Shown one piece after another: positions 1-6,361 of a stretch of 6,361 bases of DNA. Origin of the DNA: ANME-2 cluster archaeon (GTDB lineage Archaea; Halobacteriota; Methanosarcinia; Methanosarcinales; Methanogasteraceae); NCBI GenBank assembly GCA_003601535.1, contig PIXW01000021.1, forward strand, positions 1-6,361, given 5' to 3'. The position numbers and the translations under genes were made by a program. The notes beneath the pieces are model-generated. The model saw only the letters and a list, made by a program, of their open reading frames with translations. It did not search any database and had not been told where the DNA came from. Within the stretch, counting starts at the first letter, position 1. Each line of letters opens with the position of its first letter.

Positions 1-147
1 AGGATATCTGGGTCGGCAAAGGACAGGGTGTGGAAATAGACGCTCTCAAGAAAGCTTGCCGCCAATATGAGATGCTTTGCGCTTCCCGGATTCTTCGTAA
101 TCGAGATCGAGAAGTACCTGACGAAGCGGTTCGGGAGAACGGGGTGA
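1..147 (+). other. Unidentified gene end at left edge, frame ambiguous
   Basis: Two + strand readings compete and I recognise neither. One frame is open from position 3 to a TGA at 165-167 and begins DIWVGKGQGVEIDALKKA. It becomes arginine-rich and less protein-like after about position 75, and would overlap the end of the convergent debranching gene by 19 bp. The other frame ends with TGA at 145-147, just clear of the debranching gene stop at 149. It has a convincing C-terminal tail (FFVIEIEKYLTKRFGRTG) but contains a TAG at 37-39. Possible explanations are a frameshift between the two frames (sequencing error or decayed gene), read-through of TAG as pyrrolysine, or one of the frames being a shadow. 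The minus strand is also open in one frame here but has no ATG start. Continuation left of the window is needed to decide. Confidence 0.35.
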
Positions 148-148
148 G

Positions 149-2137
149 TCAGGAGTGCGGAATCTGATCTAAACAATCGACCCACTGCGACCAGAATTGA
201 ACAGGGTTCTTCACAGGTACGATCCCATCATCCTGACTGAATAACTCGCTGTTATAAAATAAAAAACCCTCTTTCATCTGATGGTCAAGATTGCTCCTGA
301 CAATCTCCTTTACAAGATTCTTTTCACGATTTCTATTCAGAAGATGTATCAGATACGGCGTATCTCTTGGCCATACCACGCATTCATGGTATTCACGATC
401 GCTGTAATAGATCTTCCTATCAGATTCCCTTACCGCAACTCCGAATGCCAGTCCTGCTCTTCTGACCAGTAAGCGGTCTCTGACCGTCTCAATGACCCTG
501 CCGATCTCCTCGTCCGTAAAGAAGGAATCGAGTATCGAGATCGCAACCATCGCAGGAGAACCGATCGTCTCATCAACACGTCCGCCGGTTGTAACGAGGT
601 TGTTTAAGAAGTATTCATTCACAAACATATCCCTGAAACCGGATGATGCCGCATCCAAAAGATCAGAATACCGTGCCTCTCCTGACAATTCATAGATCAG
701 TTTAATCGCCCTGATCCACTGGGAATTGACCTCAGGAAGGAAATACGTTGGTTTGGTCAGTTCATGAACCGTCTCTTCCCGGTATCTCCGAGCCAGCTCG
801 TATTCCCAGTCTTCAGGGATCCTGCTCGGAAGGGAGTGCGATATCCCATCGACAACGATTGTCCGCATGCTGTCGATCCATGAATGGTGTGGGGCAGACG
901 AGATCAGTCCGTTTGGGTGCAGCACAGGCGCGCCGTTTGGTGCAGTCAGATCTCCATTCTCAAAGGAGACCAGCAGATCGTGTGCACACGCAAGGATCGT
1001 CTTCTTCAGACCATTGTCCTTCTTTCGTTTGAGATACTCTGCGCCAGCGATCAGTGCGAGCAGTGTTGCGTCGATGCTGTCATAGTTATCCCCGAAATTT
1101 GGTATCCGCGCATGTTTATCTCTGTTGTTAAATACATAAATAAGAATGTCTCTGATCCTGTTCTCCATTCCGAGTCTGAAGAGCGTATTGATGTTCTGAA
1201 GAATGCCTTCGAAAGCGTCCCTGAACCACACCGTTCTGAACCAGAAATCTCCAGCCTCGTAGCAGAGCGTATCATCGAGATACATGCCGAACTTCGTCAT
1301 TGCAAGCGCCCGGAACCCTGCAGCACCGCTCAGGTCAAGCGATTTCACGATTTTTTTCGCACTGGCAATCTCATTATGTTCATCTGCTGCGCTCTCCTTC
1401 AGCGCTCGCGCGCAGACCGCAATCAGATCATCGTCCGATCTGCCACACGAGACTGCAAGGGAAACGGTTTTCTGGTCAGCGATCCTGATCGTTCCAGGCG
1501 ATACCGGATGTCCGTGTTCGCCTTTGAATCGTATCTCTCCATTGACATTCTCACGGTATCCGGACCCCATCTTATAGAACCAGTCAACCGGATGGTGCCA
1601 TGTTCTGCATTCGCATGGCAGAGATGCCGTGATCGCCACTCTTATGTCATCTCTGGCAGCGATCAGACCGTTCTCGCATCGTTCTACCCGGTGGGATGAT
1701 GGGCTGGACAGATCATACATCCATCTGATATCGATCAGCGGTTCGATTTCAACCGTGCATGGTTTATCTGTTCTGATGATGATTCTGCCCGGGTTTCCCT
1801 TGCTTCCGAGCAGATAATAATCCACGTCCAGTTTTATATCGCCATCATAGGAGTAAATCACCTTCCACGGATATGCGAGCACCTTTGACGGCCTCAATTC
1901 ATGCCCATCGATTCCGATTGCGATTCCGTCAAGGATATGATAATTCCGCCCATCCAACACGCAACTCAATCCCTCGTAAGGATAATCGCGATTTGGGATG
2001 ATCTTATCAATGAAAGGAACAGAATAGACTGAATGCGACCATGATGCCGATGGTCGTTTCAATATGGTGTGCAGCGTCCTCGCAGGATTCACATCCTCAA
2101 CCGGCTTCAAGCCAACCCCAAATTTCTTCATGGTCAT
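149..2137 (-). CDS. Glycogen debranching enzyme, amylo-alpha-1,6-glucosidase type
   Basis: This 662-residue protein is predicted to hydrolyse alpha-1,6 branch points of glycogen-like storage glucan in the cytoplasm; there is no signal peptide. Residues about 1-270 form a beta-rich N-terminal part, and about 271-662 match the helical (alpha/alpha)6 GDE_C/GH133-like catalytic domain. Visible family motifs are WFRD (304-307, D307), YDSIDAT (352-358, D356), SWIDSM (419-424, D422, equivalent to the usual TWMDA) and LPEVNSQW (467-474, equivalent to VEINALW). D422 and E469 are the likely acidic active-site residues by analogy with the family. The ATG at 2137-2135 is preceded by a TATA-like element at 2175-2181 and a short leader with GAGTGAT; an ATG two codons in (2131) is an alternative. 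It is divergent from the GH57 gene by 31 bp, which supports a joint role in glycogen breakdown. Substrate specificity is inferred from family only. Confidence 0.87.
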   Translation of the reverse strand: MTMKKFGVGLKPVEDVNPARTLHTILKRPSASWSHSVYSVPFIDKIIPNRDYPYEGLSCVLDGRNYHILDGIAIGIDGHELRPSKVLAYPWKVIYSYDGDIKLDVDYYLLGSKGNPGRIIIRTDKPCTVEIEPLIDIRWMYDLSSPSSHRVERCENGLIAARDDIRVAITASLPCECRTWHHPVDWFYKMGSGYRENVNGEIRFKGEHGHPVSPGTIRIADQKTVSLAVSCGRSDDDLIAVCARALKESAADEHNEIASAKKIVKSLDLSGAAGFRALAMTKFGMYLDDTLCYEAGDFWFRTVWFRDAFEGILQNINTLFRLGMENRIRDILIYVFNNRDKHARIPNFGDNYDSIDATLLALIAGAEYLKRKKDNGLKKTILACAHDLLVSFENGDLTAPNGAPVLHPNGLISSAPHHSWIDSMRTIVVDGISHSLPSRIPEDWEYELARRYREETVHELTKPTYFLPEVNSQWIRAIKLIYELSGEARYSDLLDAASSGFRDMFVNEYFLNNLVTTGGRVDETIGSPAMVAISILDSFFTDEEIGRVIETVRDRLLVRRAGLAFGVAVRESDRKIYYSDREYHECVVWPRDTPYLIHLLNRNREKNLVKEIVRSNLDHQMKEGFLFYNSELFSQDDGIVPVKNPVQFWSQWVDCLDQIPHS

Positions 2138-2138
2138 C

Positions 2139-2146
2139 TTTATATC
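2139..2146 (+). promoter_or_regulatory. TATA box (box A) for the GH57 gene
   Basis: TTTATATC closely matches the methanogen box A consensus TTTATATA. Its centre lies about 26 bp upstream of the ATG at 2169, the standard TATA-to-start distance in archaea, so transcription probably begins at or next to the start codon (leaderless mRNA). It sits only 1 bp from the start codon of the divergent debranching gene. The purine-rich BRE expected upstream is weak. Confidence 0.5.
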
Positions 2147-2168
2147 ACTCGAATGTCATCATGTAACG

Positions 2169-3341
2169 ATGACCTATATATCTCTTTCGTTTGAGATTCA
2201 CCAGCCTTACCGGCTAAATCGAAGATTCCCATATCAGGGAGGGGAATATTTTGATCGGGAACTGAATCGTAGTACCTTTGACAAGATCTCAAAGAAATGT
2301 TACCATCCGGCAACCGAAACAATCTTAAATCAACTGGATGAACATAAAAACGAATTCAAGGTCGCATTCAGTGCATCAGGGGTATTTTTCGAGGAGTGTG
2401 AGATGTATGACCCCGATCTCATAGAATTGTTCAAACAGCTCGCAGAGACAAAAAACGTTGAATTTTTGTGCCAGACCTACTACCACTCCTTATCATCGCT
2501 TTATGAGTCTAAAGACGAGTTCATAGATCAGATAAAACTGCATCACAAGATGGTCAGGGATGTTACTGGTTATGAGCCGACCTTCTTCGAGAACAGTGAA
2601 CTGTTGTACAATAACGAGATCGCGGACATCGCCGAATCGCTTGGATTCAAAGGAATATTTACCGAGGGCGTTTCGAGAATACTTGGCTGGAGATCGCCAA
2701 ACTATGTGTATAAACATGGCGATATAAAAGTTCTTCTCCGTAATTATCAACTGACCGATGATATCGGATTCCGGTTCTCATCGAAATCATGGGAGGAATA
2801 TCCACTGACCGCTGATAAGTATGCCTCATGGGTTGCTGCAGCGCCAGGTGACTGCATCAACATATTCATGGATTATGAGACGATTGGTGAGCATCACTGG
2901 GCAGATACAGGAATTTTTGAGTTTATGAGGTACCTCCCGGAAGAGATCCTCAAGTACGAGCATCTCTCATTCCAAACGCCATCCGGAATCGTGGAGAGGT
3001 GCGATGCAGTTGGCGAGATCGATATCGGCGTCTTTGATACGATCTCATGGGCAGACCTTGAACGCGATACCAGTTGCTGGCTTGGAAACGAGATGCAGAT
3101 CGCATGTTATGAGAAACTGAAGCGTATGGAAAAGAAGGTGAAGGAAACCGGTGATGAGAAGTTGATCGAGACATGGAGGCGTCTCGGAATCAGTGACCAT
3201 CTGTATTATATTTTTACTGCCGGAGGAGGTCCGGGTGAGGTTCACAGTTATTTCAGCCCATATAATAGTCCTATCGATGCTTTTGTGATATATTATACCA
3301 TACTTTCGGATTTTGAGCGGAATCTTTTTGCGAAAGGTTGA
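2169..3341 (+). CDS. GH57 alpha-amylase-like glycoside hydrolase
   Basis: A 390-residue cytoplasmic glycoside hydrolase or glucanotransferase of family GH57, resembling the archaeal MJ1611 branch, expected to act on alpha-1,4-glucan. Conserved regions are visible in order: region I HQPY (11-14), an EFLCQTYYHSL stretch (99-109) in the region II position, region III around NSELLYNNE (142-150) with E144 as predicted nucleophile, region IV FMDYETIGEH (233-242) with D235 as predicted acid/base, and late motifs DTSCWLGNEMQ (300-310) and SDHLYYIF (342-349). The ATG at 2169 is chosen because the family begins just before HQPY and because a good box A lies 26 bp upstream; in-frame ATGs further up (2064, 2130) fall inside the divergent gene. 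It is paired with the debranching enzyme. Exact activity (hydrolysis or transfer) cannot be read from sequence. Confidence 0.87.
   Translation: MTYISLSFEIHQPYRLNRRFPYQGGEYFDRELNRSTFDKISKKCYHPATETILNQLDEHKNEFKVAFSASGVFFEECEMYDPDLIELFKQLAETKNVEFLCQTYYHSLSSLYESKDEFIDQIKLHHKMVRDVTGYEPTFFENSELLYNNEIADIAESLGFKGIFTEGVSRILGWRSPNYVYKHGDIKVLLRNYQLTDDIGFRFSSKSWEEYPLTADKYASWVAAAPGDCINIFMDYETIGEHHWADTGIFEFMRYLPEEILKYEHLSFQTPSGIVERCDAVGEIDIGVFDTISWADLERDTSCWLGNEMQIACYEKLKRMEKKVKETGDEKLIETWRRLGISDHLYYIFTAGGGPGEVHSYFSPYNSPIDAFVIYYTILSDFERNLFAKG
2175..2189 (-). promoter_or_regulatory. BRE/TATA for the debranching gene, inside GH57 codons
   Basis: Read on the minus strand this is CGAAAGAGATATATA: a purine-rich BRE-like stretch (2189-2182) followed by ATATATA (2181-2175). 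Initiation about 25 nt downstream would fall near 2152, giving a leader of about 15 nt before the ATG at 2137. That leader contains GAGTGAT, which partly matches the archaeal anti-Shine-Dalgarno complement GGAGGTGAT. The element lies within codons 3-7 of the divergent GH57 gene. Confidence 0.45.
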
Positions 3342-3345
3342 CGAC

Positions 3346-3361
3346 TCGATAAGATTAATAA
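3346..3361 (+). promoter_or_regulatory. Possible weak TATA element before the anchored-protein gene
   Basis: The AT-rich stretch CGATAAGATTAATAAC lies in the 35-bp gap after the GH57 stop. The centre of TTAATA is 20 bp before the ATG at 3377 and 29 bp before the ATG at 3386, so the spacing fits only loosely. No Shine-Dalgarno-like sequence precedes either start. Co-transcription from the GH57 promoter is at least as likely. Confidence 0.2.
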
Positions 3362-3376
3362 CATCTGCCGCAAAGA

Positions 3377-4264
3377 ATGGCTTGCATGAAGAAGTACAAG
3401 ACATCCACCATCGTTGCAATAGTGATTGCTGGATTTATGGTGGTTATAATGGTGGTACAACCATTTATGGCTTTTTTCTGGGGAGGAAACAACAATTCTA
3501 ATCAGATAGCTCAGCCCACACCAACGCCTGATGATCGTATACCACTCAGCCGACTCGGAAAGACCATCGATCACCGATTCGATTCGATTACGGACGGACT
3601 CAATATGAGCCCTCCAGGTGTGATTGTGGCACGATACATCAACTCGGAGGAGCTTAAGGGAACATCGATGGAATCGCTGACGTATCCGCAGACTATTTAT
3701 GGCACAAACATAGTGCAGGGATATCTTGCCGTGTTTGGGGATGGTTCGCGGATCGAACTGCATCAACTGAATCCGAGGAAGTTTGTGCCCAGATACATCA
3801 GCATCACCAAGTATAAGGACTATCCCCTGCTTATGCGACCAGAGAGGGACGCAAACGGTAACTACATGTTCAGCATCATGGGCGATCCGTGCATCATGGG
3901 TCCGCGCGACAAGGTTGAGGAAACGGTCGATGTAATCGATGATAAGAACGCATCAAACTCATATCCGTATTTCAGGGAATTGCTTGAGAGAGTGGATCTT
4001 GATGCGCCTGTTCAGATGGTGGCAATGTACTCGCCAATCGCACGCCAGTACTACGATGCAATGCGCGCGGTGGACGGTCAGTGCGAGCGTACCATCACAT
4101 GTATCGGCGTAACCGAGAATGCGACCGCCCGTCTGAACGAACTTGCAGCGAATACGACCGATAAGATTGACTGCAATGTGACCTTTGGCGAGGGCGATCT
4201 GAACCTCACCATCGTGAGGATTACTGGAGATTTTAATGCGGTTGTGGACGCGAAATTATATTGA
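3377..4264 (+). CDS. Unrecognised N-terminally anchored exported protein
   Basis: I do not recognise the family. The 295-residue product starts with a short basic stretch (MACMKKYK) and a single hydrophobic segment at about residues 11-35, then an Asn-rich and PTPTP linker (38-51), then a soluble domain to the C-terminus. This layout suggests a membrane-anchored protein with its main domain outside the cell. In support, all seven N-X-S/T sequons (N39, N76, N191, N248, N259, N267, N276) lie after the hydrophobic segment, four of them within the last 50 residues. Four cysteines (172, 236, 242, 266) are in the exported part. The ATG at 3386 (MKKYKTS) is an equally good start and would make a more usual N-terminus. 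It lies 35 bp after the GH57 gene and 44 bp before cofD, so it is probably co-transcribed. A fifth cysteine (C3) precedes the membrane segment and is not in a lipobox. Confidence 0.75.
   Translation: MACMKKYKTSTIVAIVIAGFMVVIMVVQPFMAFFWGGNNNSNQIAQPTPTPDDRIPLSRLGKTIDHRFDSITDGLNMSPPGVIVARYINSEELKGTSMESLTYPQTIYGTNIVQGYLAVFGDGSRIELHQLNPRKFVPRYISITKYKDYPLLMRPERDANGNYMFSIMGDPCIMGPRDKVEETVDVIDDKNASNSYPYFRELLERVDLDAPVQMVAMYSPIARQYYDAMRAVDGQCERTITCIGVTENATARLNELAANTTDKIDCNVTFGEGDLNLTIVRITGDFNAVVDAKLY
4251..4262 (+). promoter_or_regulatory. Possible internal promoter for cofD
   Basis: CGAAATTATATT at the very end of the upstream gene resembles a BRE (CGAAA) plus TATA box (TTATATT). Initiation about 25 bp downstream would give a leader of roughly 25 nt before the cofD ATG at 4309. 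No strong Shine-Dalgarno site is seen in that leader. It may be a chance AT-rich stretch. Confidence 0.25.
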
Positions 4265-4308
4265 TCGACTTTGGTTTACGCTTCCGAAACATCTCGACGG
4301 ATAATCAC

Positions 4309-5217
4309 ATGATCATACTATCAGGTGGAACCGGAACACCAAAACTCCTTGCAGGGATGAGAAGAACCATTCCGGAAGAGAATATCACTGTTATCGTAAA
4401 TACGGCAGAGGACACAAACGTCTCTGGAAATCTCGTCTGCCCTGACATTGATACGGTTCTGTACCTGTTTGCAGACACAATCGACAGCAAAAAGTGGTGG
4501 GGCATACGCGATGACACATTCATCACCCACGAATCATTAACAGAGATCGGGCATCACGAACTCATGCGGATCGGGGATCGGGATCGTGCAACCCACATTC
4601 TGCGATCAGACCTGATCCGCAAGGGCTACAGTTTAACAGAAACGATCCGTGAACTGGCACGCTCATTCGGTATCAGTGCCACCATCCTGCCGATGACCGA
4701 TTGCGAGGTAGCAACGCAGATCATCACACCGGAAGGGGACATGCACTTTCAGGAGTACTGGCTCACTCATGCAGGAGAGCCAGAGGTGCTCGGCGTGCAG
4801 ATCAATGGCATCGAGGATGCAGCACCATCCGATGCGGTGCTCTCTTCGTTTGATAACGAGGAGCATGTTCTGATCGGTCCGAGCAATCCGATCACAAGCA
4901 TCGGTCCGATCATTTCGCTACCTGGAATGCGCAAGATTCTGCGCAGGAAACGAGTGGTTGCAGTAAGTCCGATTATAGGCAGCGCACCTGTCAGCGGACC
5001 TGCTGGCAGACTGATGCATGCGTGCGGATATGATGTCTCGTCGGGAGGCGTGCTCGAATGTTACCGTGACTTTCTGGACGTGCTCGTGATCGATCAACAC
5101 GATATCGATATCAAAAGCGATGATATCGAGATCGTACGGGCAGATACGATGATGACATCCATTGATAAGAGTATGGCACTCGCTCGACTGGTTGTTGATC
5201 TGTTTACGCATCGCTGA
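4309..5217 (+). CDS. cofD: CofD, 2-phospho-L-lactate transferase
   Basis: CofD makes coenzyme F420-0 by transferring the phospholactyl (or phosphoenolpyruvyl) group from the GDP-type activated donor (LPPG/EPPG) onto Fo, releasing GMP. It is a cytoplasmic enzyme of F420 biosynthesis. The 302-residue length is normal for archaeal CofD. Diagnostic motifs are all present: SGGTGTPKLL (5-14) for nucleotide binding, NTAEDTNVSGNLVCPDIDT (31-49) with the conserved acidic residues, WWGIRDDT (63-70), GDRDRATHILRSDLI (89-103), GPSNPITSIGPI (190-201) and SPIIG..PVSGPAGRLM (220-236). The ATG at 4309 is chosen because the family starts directly at MIILSGGTG; a TTG at 4261 would add 16 non-conserved residues. 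It lies downstream of, and probably in one transcript with, the anchored-protein gene, and converges on the RPA gene. No damaged motif was seen. Confidence 0.96.
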   Translation: MIILSGGTGTPKLLAGMRRTIPEENITVIVNTAEDTNVSGNLVCPDIDTVLYLFADTIDSKKWWGIRDDTFITHESLTEIGHHELMRIGDRDRATHILRSDLIRKGYSLTETIRELARSFGISATILPMTDCEVATQIITPEGDMHFQEYWLTHAGEPEVLGVQINGIEDAAPSDAVLSSFDNEEHVLIGPSNPITSIGPIISLPGMRKILRRKRVVAVSPIIGSAPVSGPAGRLMHACGYDVSSGGVLECYRDFLDVLVIDQHDIDIKSDDIEIVRADTMMTSIDKSMALARLVVDLFTHR

Positions 5218-5245
5218 TGGTGAGTGACCCCCTTTATTTCAACTG

Positions 5246-5262
5246 GAGATTAAACCAATCTC
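5246..5262. terminator. Small hairpin in the cofD/RPA convergent gap
   Basis: GAGATT-AAACC-AATCTC is a perfect 6-bp inverted repeat with a 5-nt loop. It lies in the 43-bp gap between two convergent genes and overlaps the RPA stop codon (5263-5261). There is no long T-run directly after it on either strand; a short CTTTATTTC lies before it at 5232-5240. It could help end transcription in one or both directions, but archaeal termination depends more on T-rich tracts, so this is weak. Confidence 0.25.
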
Positions 5263-6361
5263 AATTCCTGATCAGACTGATCGAACTCTTCCAGCCAGCA
5301 CTCAGTTCGATCTCATTATTCCATCCGGATTTCGCATAGCAATCGATTATCTGAATTTTATCTCCGACATCGAGGTGTATATCGGCGTGTTCACCCCAGA
5401 GCGCAACCCTGATTCTGTTATCTCCTGTTTCGTCAGAGACATAGATGTTCGTCACCCTGGATATTTTCCCATCACTGCGTGTGATCTCTCTCACCTCGTC
5501 GAGCCCTGTTACATAGCCAACGATCGTAACGGTCTCATCGATACCTATATCAGAGATTGGGGTGACATTTTCGACATAATTCACTGTTTCATCACTTTTT
5601 TTGATGTTTCCCTGATCTCCGATCTGGATCTCTGTTCTGCTATCGTAGTAGTTCTCGCGCGTATATCCGCCCACGATCTCTATACAATCTCCAATATTTA
5701 ATTTCCCCATAACTTCTGTTTTATCATCCCACAGCGTCACCCTGATTTTGCCTGTTTCATCCCCTATCGTAATATTTCCAACGCTGCCGGTACTATTCGA
5801 TCCATCCTTGCGTGTGAAGGTACGGATATCGCTGATATGGAGTACCTGCCCTACTACGCTCACATCGATCATGCCAGGACTGAGGTCTGCGATGGAATGT
5901 GGCTTGAGCTGCACTGCAATCTCTTGCATGGGTTCGATCACATCGATGTGCCCTGTTCTGCCGACCGAAACCTCGGTTGTGCCTGCATAACCCTCCTTTG
6001 CATATCCACTGATCTGCAGGTGCTCCCCGACCTCGATCTTATCCGCGACATCGACAAGTTCGTCCCAGAGCGAAACCCGTATTGTTCCGGTCTCATCACC
6101 GACCTTAAGATTCGCGACCCTGCCGGTTGAGCCATCGCTGCGTGAAAACTCGTGTATGTCAGAGATGGATATCACCTTGCAGGCGAAACAGACGCTACCG
6201 CTATCAGGTGCGATATCCTTAATTTTTGTGATGGGTTCGTCGCCCCCCAGTTCCTGGATAACCAGCAATGCCGCAGTCTCGAGATCGCATAATCCTCCCA
6301 TCGTCGCAACCTTTTCATCGATCTTTGTCTTAAAATCGTCAAACGTGATGCGATCTGCCAA
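5261..6361 (-). CDS. Archaeal RPA-like ssDNA-binding protein, 5' end cut
   Basis: Replication protein A-type protein that binds single-stranded DNA in replication, repair and recombination. The 366 residues visible contain an N-terminal helical segment (about 1-45, ending MGGLCDLETAALLVIQELGG) and three OB folds at about 48-143, 157-253 and 268-366. Each OB fold carries the same signature: a DI..F.R.DGS-like loop followed by GDETGTIRVSLWDE (88-101), GDETGKIRVTLWDD (200-213) and SDETGDNRIRVALWGE (309-324). There is no C-terminal zinc finger, which fits RPA1-like rather than RPA2/RPA3-like archaeal proteins. The frame is open to the window edge and the edge codon is TTG, so the true start is probably further right, in line with RPAs that have a few more N-terminal residues. 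The gene ends 43 bp from cofD in convergent orientation; no functional link is implied. Confidence 0.88.
   Translation of the reverse strand: MADRITFDDFKTKIDEKVATMGGLCDLETAALLVIQELGGDEPITKIKDIAPDSGSVCFACKVISISDIHEFSRSDGSTGRVANLKVGDETGTIRVSLWDELVDVADKIEVGEHLQISGYAKEGYAGTTEVSVGRTGHIDVIEPMQEIAVQLKPHSIADLSPGMIDVSVVGQVLHISDIRTFTRKDGSNSTGSVGNITIGDETGKIRVTLWDDKTEVMGKLNIGDCIEIVGGYTRENYYDSRTEIQIGDQGNIKKSDETVNYVENVTPISDIGIDETVTIVGYVTGLDEVREITRSDGKISRVTNIYVSDETGDNRIRVALWGEHADIHLDVGDKIQIIDCYAKSGWNNEIELSAGWKSSISLIRN

Noticed and set aside
884..1699. Long open frame (271 codons) on the + strand
   Set aside because: It lies wholly inside and antisense to the debranching gene, whose catalytic motifs are intact. 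The translated product is rich in R, S and C with no recognisable motif, as expected for a shadow frame.
2064..2168. N-terminal extension of the GH57 gene to an ATG at 2064
   Set aside because: The extra 35 residues are antisense to the start of the debranching gene and look non-protein-like. The family begins just before HQPY, and the box A is placed for a start at 2169.
3293..3766. Open frame of 157 codons on the minus strand
   Set aside because: It crosses the end of GH57 and the start of the anchored-protein gene on the opposite strand. Its composition is H-, R- and S-rich and it has no motif; it is a shadow.
4261..4308. TTG start for cofD overlapping the upstream stop (TTGA)
   Set aside because: A 4-nt overlap start is attractive for coupling, but CofD proteins begin at the GGTGTPKLL strand and the 16 extra residues do not look conserved. 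The ATG at 4309 fits better.
5261..6361. DNA repeats within the RPA gene as a mobile or CRISPR-like repeat
   Set aside because: The similar stretches are spaced by about 330 bp in frame and encode the repeated OB-fold signature, so they reflect domain duplication.
1..6361. tRNA, rRNA, insertion sequence or CRISPR array
   Set aside because: No cloverleaf-like T-arm/anticodon pattern, transposase motif or short regularly spaced direct repeat was found by eye; nearly all the window is coding.

Overview
The window looks like chromosomal DNA from a euryarchaeon, most likely a methanogen or a close methane/alkane-cycling relative in or near the Methanosarcinia. The pointers are a full-length archaeal-type CofD (coenzyme F420 synthesis), a multi-OB-fold archaeal RPA, an MJ1611-like GH57 amylase, TATA/BRE-like promoter elements with very short or absent leaders, and no strong bacterial Shine-Dalgarno sites. 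The lineage is inferred from gene content; nothing in the window fixes the species. All five confidently called genes stop with TGA.

Layout. Positions 1-147 hold the end of an unidentified sequence read on the + strand; its frame is ambiguous. From 2137 down to 149 (minus strand) lies a 662-residue amylo-alpha-1,6-glucosidase-type glycogen debranching enzyme. Divergent from it, after a gap of only 31 bp, is a 390-residue GH57 alpha-amylase-like enzyme (2169-3341, +). The same strand continues with an unrecognised, single-membrane-anchor protein with an exported domain rich in N-glycosylation sequons (3377-4264) and then cofD (4309-5217). Gaps of 35 and 44 bp suggest the three + genes can be co-transcribed. 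A 43-bp convergent gap with a small hairpin separates cofD from a minus-strand RPA-like single-stranded DNA-binding protein (5261 to the right edge, N-terminus cut off).

How it fits together. The debranching enzyme and the GH57 enzyme would act together on a storage alpha-glucan: one cleaves or rearranges alpha-1,4 chains, the other removes alpha-1,6 branches. They share one tiny control region in which each promoter appears to overlap or abut the other gene. CofD and RPA are housekeeping genes with no obvious functional link to the glycogen pair. No RNA gene, CRISPR array, insertion sequence or phage signature was seen. I see no clear new multi-gene system. The items most worth a second look are the interlocked divergent promoter, the sequon-rich anchored protein and the ambiguous left-edge reading frame.
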